A DNA stretch of 64,000 bases from Tenuifilaceae bacterium CYCD. Its GTDB lineage: Bacteria > Bacteroidota > Bacteroidia > Bacteroidales > Tenuifilaceae. The translations under genes and the position numbers were made by a program. Every line of letters starts with the position of its first letter. The first letter of the stretch is position 1. The DNA is taken from positions 3,224,001 to 3,288,000 of the forward strand of contig AP027304.1 of the NCBI GenBank assembly GCA_036322835.1, given 5' to 3'. Below, one piece after another: positions 36,938 through 45,134 of the stretch. Below the pieces are notes generated by a model. The model had not been told where the DNA came from, did no database searches, and saw only the letters and a list, made by a program, of their open reading frames with translations.

Positions 36938-37597
36938 TTAAAAGAAAATACCCGCACTAAATAGAAATTGAGGATTTCGTTGATCAAACTTAAAATCTTC
37001 GCCTCCCAATGTAATTCCACTTCCTAATTTGCTAAAATTCCCTTCGTATCGAACATCCAGTGTGATTTTTTTAAGAATATCCAGACCTAATCCTACCTGG
37101 TAACCAAAAGTTGCTTTTTTAAAGTTACTCTCCGCATTATCAGTAAAATCGTTCATGCGATCCTTCAATCCATCCTTTTCGCTCATCATTATAGATGCAA
37201 CTGGGCCAAAACCAAGGCGAGCAGGACCAAATTTCCAACCAACAAGAACAGGAATATCTATCTTGTTAAACTTCTGGGTCTCGTTATATACTTTAGATGC
37301 AGTTACATCATTTAAGACCACCTCTCCCTGTGAGTGAGTGAAAAGCAATTCGGGTTGAATAAAGAGCCCAAGAACTTGTATTCTACCAAAAAAACCAAGA
37401 TGAATCCCCATTTTTGAATCACCTTGCTCCACAACAAAGTCCTTTACCCCATCGTTTGTTGAGATTTGATCTAGGGTTGTTCTATCAAACTTAACATTTG
37501 TAGAACTAACACCACCTTTAATACCAAAGCGAAGAAACTGGGCATTAGCAGCATTAAAAGCCACCAATGCAAGAAGCAAAATCATTATCTTTTTCAT
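36938..37597 (-). CDS. PorT-like outer-membrane beta-barrel protein
   Basis: From the ATG at 37597 the product is 219 residues with a Sec signal (MKKIMILLLALVAFNAANAQ). The mature protein begins FLRFGIKGGVSSTNVKF. Repeated amphipathic strands follow (GIHLGFFGRIQVLGLFIQPE, PVLVGWKFGPARLGFGPVAS, FGYQVGLGLDI), and it ends with FLFSAGIFF, a C-terminal aromatic as expected for a barrel. It fits the Bacteroidota 'porin family / PorT' outer membrane beta-barrel domain. The function is not known. A longer frame adds 16 residues before the signal and is unlikely. Confidence 0.82.
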   Translation of the reverse strand: MKKIMILLLALVAFNAANAQFLRFGIKGGVSSTNVKFDRTTLDQISTNDGVKDFVVEQGDSKMGIHLGFFGRIQVLGLFIQPELLFTHSQGEVVLNDVTASKVYNETQKFNKIDIPVLVGWKFGPARLGFGPVASIMMSEKDGLKDRMNDFTDNAESNFKKATFGYQVGLGLDILKKITLDVRYEGNFSKLGSGITLGGEDFKFDQRNPQFLFSAGIFF

Positions 37598-37659
37598 AAT
37601 CAAAAAGTATTTAATTAAACATATATCTATCTTCCAACCGTTCAAATATCGTGCTAAAA

Positions 37660-39138
37660 TTAGAATAAAGGACTAATCAACCTTGCAAGTGCTTCTTTAT
37701 AGCTATTCTTTATTGGACGTTTATTCCAATTATCAATTGTAATTATCTGGCACTTAATTAACGTATCCATAAACGATGATTCCAACGCCTTGGTAACCGG
37801 CTCGTCGTAAATGATGGCTGCAACTTCAAAATTATCCTCAAAGCTACGGATATCCATATTGGCCGATCCTACCGATGAGAATGTTCCATCAATCATCAAT
37901 ATTTTAGAATGATCGAATCCATTCTGATAAAGGTATACCTTAATTCCAGCGTCAAGCAATTCCGACACAAATGATAAAGAGCTCCAGTACACCACCGTAG
38001 AATCGGACTTGCCGGGTAGTATAATTCGAACATCGATGCCACTCAATGCTGCAGTTTTTAGAGCGGTTAAGATACTCTCGTTGGGAATAAAGTATGGCGA
38101 TGATATGTAAATATGATGTGTGGCCCGAGATATAGCATGAAAAAATGCTTGCATTATACTAGCCCAATCTGAATCAGGACCACTGGTAACAATTTGAATT
38201 GGGTGATAATTTGACACCCTAGCCTCGGGAAAATATAATGTGCGATTGCTTAGAATATCGCCTGTAACAAAATACCAATCTATCAAAAAAATCACTTGAA
38301 GGGAATGTACGGCCTCACCTTCTATCTGAAGCAACGTATCCTTCCATTGTCCCAGTTTACGGCTTCCCTCAATATACCTATCGGCAATATTCATCCCCCC
38401 TAAGTATGCAACAGCACCATCAACAACAACTATTTTTCGGTGATTCCGATAGTTGACCTTACTTGTTAGCAATGGAAATTTAACCTCCATAAAAGGATAA
38501 GCCTCTACACCTGCCTCGCGCAATTCATTTATATACTTTTTGGGCAAACTCCAACTCCCAACATCATCATATATCAATCGAACCTTAACTCCTTCTTTTG
38601 CTTTGGTGACTAAAATGTTCTTGATTCTATTGCCAATTTTATCATTATTAATGATGTAAAATTCTATATGAATACTACTAGTAGCCGAATACAATGCATC
38701 GATTATTGAATCGAATGCTTGCTGTCCATTTTGAAAAATAGAGATATTATTGAATTCGGTTAGTAGCGCTTTACTATTATTAAGTAGCAACGTTATAATA
38801 CTGAGATGATTCGATATTTTTGAATTATTATTATACCTATTTCGTCGGAATAAAGTAACCTGTTGCCTACTCAAGTACTCTATTTGCTCAAGATCCTGAA
38901 AACCTTTCCGGTTAAAAATCTTTTCCTTTCGCCTATTCTGTCCAAAAAAGATATAAAATACCAATCCAATAATTGGAAGAAGGATCAGCAGAAGAACCCA
39001 TGTTGAAGTTTTGGCGGGATCGCGTTTTTCATGGATAACCATTGCTGACGTGGAAACAACAGTAATCAAGTAAATTACTAACAGTATCCATGAAAGGTTA
39101 AAAAGAATTACATCGTGAAAAAAGTTAAGCAAAATCAT
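37660..39138 (-). CDS. cls: Cardiolipin synthase
   Basis: A 492-residue phospholipase D-superfamily enzyme that joins phosphatidylglycerols to cardiolipin at the membrane. Two N-terminal membrane helices (about 10-30 and 42-65) are followed by two HKD motifs: NHRKIVVVDGAVAYLGGMN near residue 235 and FDHSKILMIDGTFSSVGSAN near 410. The length and double motif are those of bacterial Cls. It is a single gene; its stop is 62 bases upstream of the PorT-like start on the same strand. Confidence 0.93.
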   Translation of the reverse strand: MILLNFFHDVILFNLSWILLVIYLITVVSTSAMVIHEKRDPAKTSTWVLLLILLPIIGLVFYIFFGQNRRKEKIFNRKGFQDLEQIEYLSRQQVTLFRRNRYNNNSKISNHLSIITLLLNNSKALLTEFNNISIFQNGQQAFDSIIDALYSATSSIHIEFYIINNDKIGNRIKNILVTKAKEGVKVRLIYDDVGSWSLPKKYINELREAGVEAYPFMEVKFPLLTSKVNYRNHRKIVVVDGAVAYLGGMNIADRYIEGSRKLGQWKDTLLQIEGEAVHSLQVIFLIDWYFVTGDILSNRTLYFPEARVSNYHPIQIVTSGPDSDWASIMQAFFHAISRATHHIYISSPYFIPNESILTALKTAALSGIDVRIILPGKSDSTVVYWSSLSFVSELLDAGIKVYLYQNGFDHSKILMIDGTFSSVGSANMDIRSFEDNFEVAAIIYDEPVTKALESSFMDTLIKCQIITIDNWNKRPIKNSYKEALARLISPLF

Positions 39139-39362
39139 TCACTAAAATTTATTCACTAATATAAGACTTTAACTTATTCTTGAAGCTTTTATGAGGTAAA
39201 AATGTCAAATAACATCTAGTCGTTAGAAAATATTTTTAAATAGTTATTACCATTACTCTGTTCAATCGATTTGTAATATTAAGTTTTACAAATACTTATT
39301 CTATAACATCAAAACATAGCATTTTTTTCAGTTTCCTGTTAATTGAACAAATTCAAAAAAAA

Positions 39363-39394
39363 TTTGCGAGGTTTGAGAATTCTTTGTACTTTTG
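39363..39394 (+). promoter_or_regulatory. Promoter of the tRNA-Lys pair
   Basis: TTTG (39363-39366), a 20-base gap, then TACTTTTG (39387-39394): a full consensus match. Transcription would start near 39401, about 50 bases before the first tRNA. The rest of the gap from 39139 to 39362 is AT-rich with no feature seen. Confidence 0.75.
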
Positions 39395-39418
39395 CAACGC
39401 CAAATTAAAAAAGGCCTT

Positions 39419-39444
39419 TGGACATAAAGTTGTCCATTTTTTTT
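39419..39444 (+). promoter_or_regulatory. Terminator-like hairpin in the tRNA-Lys leader
   Basis: TGGACA (39419-39424) and TGTCCA (39431-39436) form a perfect 6-base stem with a six-base loop, followed by eight T. It lies between the promoter and the first tRNA, the arrangement of an attenuator. The stem is short, so read-through may be high. Confidence 0.45.
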
Positions 39445-39450
39445 GAAGAT

Positions 39451-39523
39451 GATTCAGTAGCTCAGTTGGTAGAGCACATCCCTTTTAAGGATGGGGTCCT
39501 GGGTTCGAATCCCAGCTGGATCA
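39451..39523 (+). tRNA. tRNA-Lys (anticodon TTT), copy 1
   Basis: A cloverleaf with acceptor GATTCAG/CTGGATC, D-arm AGCTCAGTTGGTAGAGC, anticodon stem CATCC/GGATG around CTTTTAA (anticodon TTT), and T-arm CTGGGTTCGAATCCCAG. CCA is not encoded. It is identical to the copy at 39550. Confidence 0.96.
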
Positions 39524-39549
39524 CTCGAAAAAAATTATAGTTCCATATT

Positions 39550-39622
39550 GATTCAGTAGCTCAGTTGGTAGAGCACATCCCTTTTAAGGATGGGGTCCTG
39601 GGTTCGAATCCCAGCTGGATCA
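39550..39622 (+). tRNA. tRNA-Lys (anticodon TTT), copy 2
   Basis: Base-for-base identical to the first copy through all 73 positions, separated by a 26-base AT-rich spacer. A terminator follows two bases later, so both are one transcript. Confidence 0.96.
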
Positions 39623-39623
39623 C

Positions 39624-39650
39624 AGCAACTCAAAAGGGTTGCTTTTTTTT
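39624..39650 (+). terminator. Terminator after the tRNA-Lys pair
   Basis: AGCAAC (39624-39629) pairs with GTTGCT (39638-39643), followed by seven more T. Confidence 0.8.
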
Positions 39651-39662
39651 TATCCATAACTA

Positions 39663-39697
39663 AAGAAGCCCGTTAGCATAAAACTAACGGGCTTCTT
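39663..39697 (-). terminator. Terminator at the end of the maltodextrin locus
   Basis: Perfect 14-base arms, AAGAAGCCCGTTAG and CTAACGGGCTTCTT, around a 7-base loop, 18 bases after the last GH13 stop. The T-run on the exit side is weak, so termination may rely on stem strength. Confidence 0.65.
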
Positions 39698-39715
39698 ATT
39701 CCATCGGATATTTAA

Positions 39716-42085
39716 TTACTTTCCAACAAGTATTTCAAAGAAATTGGGTTTCACTTTAAGTGTAAGAGTATTGTTATTCAAGTTAAAATCTGAGTCAAAT
39801 TGAGAAGAGAATTGCCTCATATTCATAAAATTGGGTAATTGCAATGCCACCTCTTTTCCCTCATCACTTTTGTTGAACACTACAATAACAGTATTATTTA
39901 GGTAAGTTCTTGAATAAGCATAAATATCCTTATCGGCAATTAAAACATTAAAATCGCCATAATTTAATGCCATATTATCCCTACGAATATTTACCAAGCG
40001 CTCCACTGTTTCAAGCGTAAATTGCTCCTTGCCATTGAAACCATCAAATTTCATCATTTTACGGTTATCGGGATCGTTACCTCCCGGTGAGCCAAATTCA
40101 TCGCCGTAATAGATTGTAGGCACACCAGGAATGGTCATATTAAATGCATTTAGCATACATAACTTGTTGTAAGCAACAGAATCGCCAACGCCAATTTCGC
40201 GAGTCCAGCCTGCTTTTTTTGCATCCTCATCGAAACGGACAGCACCACCTGCATAGGAAATAAACCTAGCTCTATCCTGATTTCCTGAGATATTTCCCAT
40301 AAGGTTATTCCACCCATAATAATTGAATGTCTCGTGCAATGAGTTGTTCAACTGAGTAAAAGCAGCATCGGGACGGGCAAATGCAGCAACAGAAGCATCG
40401 TATATGTTAAAATCGAATTGAGAATCGAGCATTCCACTTCCAATATAACTTGCAATAAGCTCCTTACTACCGTAGGTCTCGCCAATCTGATAAACACTTC
40501 TATCCGGAACATTTTGCTTAACCTTTTGGGTTAAACGACGCCAAAAGTTTTCGTGAATATGCTTGGTGGCATCGTGACGAAAACCATCCAAACCGAATTC
40601 CGTTAGCCAGAAAAGGGCCGAATCGGTCATTGGCTCATAAACCTCAGGACGCTCCAAGTCGAGGGTTGGTAGAAAAACATCGAACCAAGTTGTTAGGCGA
40701 TACTCATCCCAACGCTCGGTATTCAATGAACCATCGGGTAAGTATAAAGATGTAGCCCAATCGGGATGCTCCTTATACAATGGATGCTCCTTATGAACGT
40801 GATTGGCAACATAGTCGAGGATTACGTTCATATTTCGCTTGTGTGCCTCGGTAATTAACTCCTTAAACTCATCGCTTGTTCCAAACCTAAAATCAACCTT
40901 GCTCGATGAAATTGGCCAATACCCGTGATAGCCAGAAAACTTTGTGCGCGGATTAGGATATAATCCCCAAGCGCCAAGCGGATTTTGGGTTATTGGTGAT
41001 AGCCATATAGTGTTGATCCCTAGCGCAGTAAAATACCCATCCTTAATTTTCTGTGTAACACCAGCCAAGTCGCCACCATAGTAATTTGCCTCGGGTAAAA
41101 TTTCAGGGTCATCAACCTTTTTATCGTTGTTTGAATTGCCATTGTTAAACCTGTCGACCATTAAAAAGTACATAATTTGGCTATTCTTATCGGCACGGGT
41201 TAATTGCGATGTGTTAACCACGGGCTTACTCCCTTCCAAGGGTATTAATAAATCGTTGGATTCGCCATACTCATTGAACGCCCAAACCCGAATGTAGGAA
41301 CGTTTAAAACTTTCAGCGTTAGAGGGTATTGTCAATTTAATATCCTGAGCATCAACAGTAATAAATTCTTCATTCAATAAATAATTCTGCCACAATACAA
41401 TAATCTTATCTACAGAGTTTATCGCTTTAATATGTAAAACATTACCATTAACTGATTCAGCAACAAGATGTGGCAGTTTTTCGGGTTGATTATTGCCCAC
41501 AACAAGCACAGAGTTGAATCCTCCCATATTGTTATCCTCTTTTACAGGATTAGCAGGGTCGAGCATCCATTTTCCATCCACAACCACTTGGTAATGGTAT
41601 TTTCCAGGATTCAGCATCATTTTGGTTTTAAATACGTTACCATCTAAAATTAATGGTGTTGATGCTGGATTCCAATCGTTAATTTGACCAGCTAGCTGAA
41701 CGGATTTTACCTTTTTACCAGTGGGATTGTACTCAAAGTTTACAGGTATTTTTCGACCCTTACGCAATACTAAAGAGTACTTAGCCCCTGACACCCAAAC
41801 ATCCATTACATTCAATTTGGGTAACTCTGAATTATTGCATTTAATGGTCAATTTTGACTTATCGTTCGACAATGTGTAGGAAAATACATTTGGCATACAA
41901 ACTGAGTCAATAACCGAAGGATTTGGAAAATAATCGGTCATTACAACCGCTGTACTATCGCCAAGCAATTGTACTACTGTAAGCAAATCATTTACAGCTG
42001 GTTTATCGGGTACGTTATTTAACTCGACACCCTTTTGGCAAGAAATTGCCAAAATAGATAAGATAATTATTAATAATTTTCTCAT
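39716..42085 (-). CDS. GH13 alpha-amylase-type lipoprotein
   Basis: A 789-residue lipoprotein (signal MRKLLIIILSILAISC, acylated C16), likely periplasmic or on the outer membrane. In order: an N-terminal beta region (25-110), a CBM48/glycogen-binding-like domain (about 115-200; VQLAGQINDWNP and PGKYHYQVVVDGKW), a further beta domain, and a GH13 barrel (about 305-700). Catalytic motifs are VILDYVANHVH (region I), LDGFRHDATKHI (nucleophile Asp), YQIGETYG (acid/base Glu) and SGNQDRARF (third Asp). Region IV normally reads NHD; here the histidine is glutamine. It is the last gene of the locus, 18 bases after the susA-like gene. Probable activity: alpha-1,4-glucan or cyclodextrin hydrolysis. Confidence 0.88.
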   Translation of the reverse strand: MRKLLIIILSILAISCQKGVELNNVPDKPAVNDLLTVVQLLGDSTAVVMTDYFPNPSVIDSVCMPNVFSYTLSNDKSKLTIKCNNSELPKLNVMDVWVSGAKYSLVLRKGRKIPVNFEYNPTGKKVKSVQLAGQINDWNPASTPLILDGNVFKTKMMLNPGKYHYQVVVDGKWMLDPANPVKEDNNMGGFNSVLVVGNNQPEKLPHLVAESVNGNVLHIKAINSVDKIIVLWQNYLLNEEFITVDAQDIKLTIPSNAESFKRSYIRVWAFNEYGESNDLLIPLEGSKPVVNTSQLTRADKNSQIMYFLMVDRFNNGNSNNDKKVDDPEILPEANYYGGDLAGVTQKIKDGYFTALGINTIWLSPITQNPLGAWGLYPNPRTKFSGYHGYWPISSSKVDFRFGTSDEFKELITEAHKRNMNVILDYVANHVHKEHPLYKEHPDWATSLYLPDGSLNTERWDEYRLTTWFDVFLPTLDLERPEVYEPMTDSALFWLTEFGLDGFRHDATKHIHENFWRRLTQKVKQNVPDRSVYQIGETYGSKELIASYIGSGMLDSQFDFNIYDASVAAFARPDAAFTQLNNSLHETFNYYGWNNLMGNISGNQDRARFISYAGGAVRFDEDAKKAGWTREIGVGDSVAYNKLCMLNAFNMTIPGVPTIYYGDEFGSPGGNDPDNRKMMKFDGFNGKEQFTLETVERLVNIRRDNMALNYGDFNVLIADKDIYAYSRTYLNNTVIVVFNKSDEGKEVALQLPNFMNMRQFSSQFDSDFNLNNNTLTLKVKPNFFEILVGK

Positions 42086-42103
42086 AGCCTGTTAGTTATA
42101 TAA

Positions 42104-43945
42104 TTATTTCAATTCGATAATCATTGCCGAGCGAGGTGAAAGCTGAATTTTAGATAAATCATCAATGCTTTTATCAGTAATGATATCAATACCAGATTTC
42201 TTATCACCTAAAAATTCATTAAACCTTGCTGTATCGAGTACTTTTGGCTGATAACCATTATTTAGGATTACCATCACAGTTTGCTGCTGATTGTAACGGA
42301 AATACACATAAACCCCATTCTCCGGAATAAAGTGAGTTAATTTACCATTATGTACAGCTGTGGCCGTTTTTCTCCAATTCAGGATTTTTGAGGTATAATC
42401 CCAAATCTCGTTTTGTTTTTTGTTTCTGCCTTCAGGTGTAAACGCATTATGCTTATCTGTAGCCCAACCTCCGGGAAAATCCTTACGGATATCGCTATGC
42501 CCCTTGGCATCGTCGCCATCCATAAGTACCTCGGTGCCGTAGTATATTTGAGGAATACCACGGGTTGTTAGCAGAAATGCAGTAGCCAACTTTAAACGCC
42601 CCACGGCAACTGATGAATCCTTGTGAAAACGACCATTATCATGATTTTCGAGAAAAATGAACAGATTATTGGTATTCTTGTAAACAAAATCGTGCGCCAG
42701 AATTTCGTATAAACGGGCTAAACCGGTATCCCAGCCCTCCTCCTCATCAAAAGCCTTTTTCATGGCAAACATTAATGGGAAGTCCATAACCACAGGCAGG
42801 CTAGAGTTGTAGCCATCGGGATTGTTGGCATCCTTTTGCCAGTAGGCTACCCACGATGGGTAATTCACCCAGGTTTCACCAACAATATTAAAGGAAGGAT
42901 ATTCGGAAAGTATAGCCTTATCCCAATCGGACATGAAATATTTATCGCAATACGGGTAGGTATCAACTCTAATTCCATCGAGGTTAGCATACTCAATCCA
43001 CCAAATACTATTCTGAATAAGATACTTAGCCAAGAAAGGGTTACGCTGATTTAGATCGGGCATATGCTTGTCGAACCAGCCATCAGACATTAGATCTTTA
43101 TCCAATTTAGATGAATGGGGATCGAATGTTGTTGGAATACGGTAGTTTGTTCTGGTGAACTCTGGAAACTGGTTAAGCCAATCCTTAGTGGGTAAATCCT
43201 TCATCCACCAATGCTCACCACCGCAATGGTTGAAAACCATATCTTTTATGACCTTAAGATTCTTTGAATGAGCAATATTCACGTATTGTTTGAACAGATC
43301 ATTATCGCCAATTCGAGGATCAATCCGGTAAAAATCGGTAATGGCATACCCGTGGTACGACCATGCTGGTTGGTTATTCTCCAGTACTGGAGTCATCCAG
43401 ATTGCAGTAGCGCCAAGCTGACCTATATAATAGAGATGATTGATAACACCCTGCAAATCGCCTCCATGACGGCCGTAGGGCTCCATTCGATTATACGTCT
43501 CGGTCATCTCCTTAACCGAATCTATTTTTGAATTGCCATCGGAGAACCTATCGGGTACAATAAGGTAAACAACATCGGCATTATTAAACCCTTTGCGGTC
43601 GGCAGAACCCTGAATGCGCTGTTTTAACTCATAGCTTATAACCTGAGTTTTTTGTTTTGGCAACTTAAACTGAATTTTGATAAAACCAGCCTTAGCATTC
43701 TCTGCAATATTAAGGTTCAAAAACAAGTAGTTAGGATTTTCGACCTTTTCGGTGCTCTCAATTTTTACACCTTCTGCAATTAGAATAACCTCGGCACTTG
43801 AGATGTTTTGTCCGTAAACCATCAGTTGAACATTTGGATTTTTCATTCCAACCCACCAATTCAACGGTTCAATCCGTTTAACTATTTGAGCATTAGCAAT
43901 CATAGCCAACAGAATTAAAGTAGATGTTAAGTTAAATTTTATCAT
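42104..43945 (-). CDS. susA: GH13 neopullulanase / cyclomaltodextrinase-like enzyme
   Basis: A 613-residue secreted enzyme with a Sec signal (MIKFNLTSTLILLAMIANAQ). An N-terminal cyclomaltodextrinase-N beta domain (20-110; VKRIEPLNWWVGMKNP) is followed by the GH13 barrel. Motifs are KVIKDMVFNHCGG (I), LDGIRVDTYPYC (II, nucleophile Asp), NIVGETWVNY (III, Glu) and FLENHDNGRF (IV, with the usual NHD). A C-terminal beta domain follows. It resembles SusA of Bacteroides, which cuts maltodextrins and pullulan in the periplasm. The symbol is by likeness only; no SusC/SusD is present here. A terminator-like hairpin separates it from fba upstream, so it may have its own promoter. Confidence 0.88.
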   Translation of the reverse strand: MIKFNLTSTLILLAMIANAQIVKRIEPLNWWVGMKNPNVQLMVYGQNISSAEVILIAEGVKIESTEKVENPNYLFLNLNIAENAKAGFIKIQFKLPKQKTQVISYELKQRIQGSADRKGFNNADVVYLIVPDRFSDGNSKIDSVKEMTETYNRMEPYGRHGGDLQGVINHLYYIGQLGATAIWMTPVLENNQPAWSYHGYAITDFYRIDPRIGDNDLFKQYVNIAHSKNLKVIKDMVFNHCGGEHWWMKDLPTKDWLNQFPEFTRTNYRIPTTFDPHSSKLDKDLMSDGWFDKHMPDLNQRNPFLAKYLIQNSIWWIEYANLDGIRVDTYPYCDKYFMSDWDKAILSEYPSFNIVGETWVNYPSWVAYWQKDANNPDGYNSSLPVVMDFPLMFAMKKAFDEEEGWDTGLARLYEILAHDFVYKNTNNLFIFLENHDNGRFHKDSSVAVGRLKLATAFLLTTRGIPQIYYGTEVLMDGDDAKGHSDIRKDFPGGWATDKHNAFTPEGRNKKQNEIWDYTSKILNWRKTATAVHNGKLTHFIPENGVYVYFRYNQQQTVMVILNNGYQPKVLDTARFNEFLGDKKSGIDIITDKSIDDLSKIQLSPRSAMIIELK

Positions 43946-43967
43946 AATTCAGCAATTAAAAGTTACA

Positions 43968-44003
43968 AAAAAAGAGGTTGCCAGAGCAGACAACCCCTTT
44001 ACA
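43968..44003 (-). terminator. Terminator or attenuator between fba and susA-like gene
   Basis: On the minus strand AAAGGGGTTG (44000-43991) pairs with CAACCTCTTT (43980-43971) with one mismatch, followed by a T-run. It suggests the locus is expressed in two parts with read-through. Confidence 0.65.
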
Positions 44004-44015
44004 AATAGTTAAATA

Positions 44016-45086
44016 TTAACCTCTACCAATGGCATTAAGGTCGGCAAAAGCCTCCTTAAGCCTAATAACAATAGACTCCTCGCCTTTGCGTAACCATACG
44101 CGTGGGTCGTAGTACTTTTTATTGGGAGCGTCCTCGCCTTCTGGATTACCAATTTGTCCTTGTAAATAGTCCTTCTTCGCGGTATAGTAATTCTTAATTC
44201 CTTCCCAGTATGCCCACTGTAAGTCAGTATCGAGGTTCATTTTAATTACGCCATATCCTAACGCTTCCTCAATCTTCTCCTTCTCTGAACCGCTACCACC
44301 ATGAAAAACAAAGTTTACAGGTTTTGCTGCTGTACCAAATTTTTTCTGAATAAGTTCTTGAGAATTCTTGAGGATAACTGGGTTCAATACAACGTTACCG
44401 GGCTTATAAACACCGTGAACGTTACCAAACGATGCGGCAATGGTGAAATTTGGGCTAATCTTCATTAATTCCTCGTAAGCATAGGCAACCTCCTCGGGCT
44501 GAGTGTAAAGTTTAGAGCTATCAACACCAGTATTATCAACACCATCCTCCTCGCCGCCGGTTACACCGAGCTCAATCTCTAGGGTCATGCCCATTTTAGC
44601 CATACGGGTAAGATATTTCTTGCAAATCTCGATATTCTCGTGAAGTGGCTCCTCGGACAAATCGAGCATATGTGAGCTGAAAAGAGGTTTTCCAGTCTCC
44701 TTAAAGTGCTTTTCACCAGCATCGAGCAAACCATCAATCCAAGGTAGTAGTTTTTTAGCAGCATGATCGGTATGAAGCACTACGGGAACACCATAAGCTT
44801 CTGCAAGTGTTTGAACGTGTTTTGCGCCGCTAATTGCACCTAAAATACTAGCCTTTTGACCATCGTTGGATAATGTTTTACCAGCAATAAACGATGCTCC
44901 ACTATTTGAAAACTGAATAATTACAGGTGAACCAACCTCTCTAGCAGTTTCCAAAACTGCATTCATTGTATTTGTTCCTGTTACGTTTACTGCAGGAAGA
45001 GCAAATTTTTCAGATTTGGCGAACTCAAATAGGTCGCTCAGCTGTTTGCCAGTTATAATTCCGGCTTGAAATCGTTTTGTAGTCAT
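44016..45086 (-). CDS. fbaA: Class II fructose-bisphosphate aldolase
   Basis: A zinc-dependent aldolase (356 residues) that cleaves fructose 1,6-bisphosphate to dihydroxyacetone phosphate and glyceraldehyde 3-phosphate. Motifs are FALPAVNVTGTNTMNAVLE, VVLHTDHAAKK (zinc histidine), LEIELGVTGGEEDGVDN, and FVFHGGSGSEKEKI. The length and the ELGVTGGEEDGVDN loop fit class IIa (E. coli FbaA). It lies inside the maltose locus, 48 bases after the GH65 gene, so the locus appears to couple maltose breakdown to lower glycolysis. Confidence 0.95.
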   Translation of the reverse strand: MTTKRFQAGIITGKQLSDLFEFAKSEKFALPAVNVTGTNTMNAVLETAREVGSPVIIQFSNSGASFIAGKTLSNDGQKASILGAISGAKHVQTLAEAYGVPVVLHTDHAAKKLLPWIDGLLDAGEKHFKETGKPLFSSHMLDLSEEPLHENIEICKKYLTRMAKMGMTLEIELGVTGGEEDGVDNTGVDSSKLYTQPEEVAYAYEELMKISPNFTIAASFGNVHGVYKPGNVVLNPVILKNSQELIQKKFGTAAKPVNFVFHGGSGSEKEKIEEALGYGVIKMNLDTDLQWAYWEGIKNYYTAKKDYLQGQIGNPEGEDAPNKKYYDPRVWLRKGEESIVIRLKEAFADLNAIGRG

Positions 45087-45134
45087 AGTTAATTATGTTA
45101 AATGCACCGTAAAGGTAACACTTTCAATTTTAAC

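Noticed and set aside
39451-39622. Duplicated tRNA-Lys as attachment sites of an integrated element
   Set aside because: Only 26 bases lie between the copies, both are complete, and there is no integrase; a simple tandem duplication fits.
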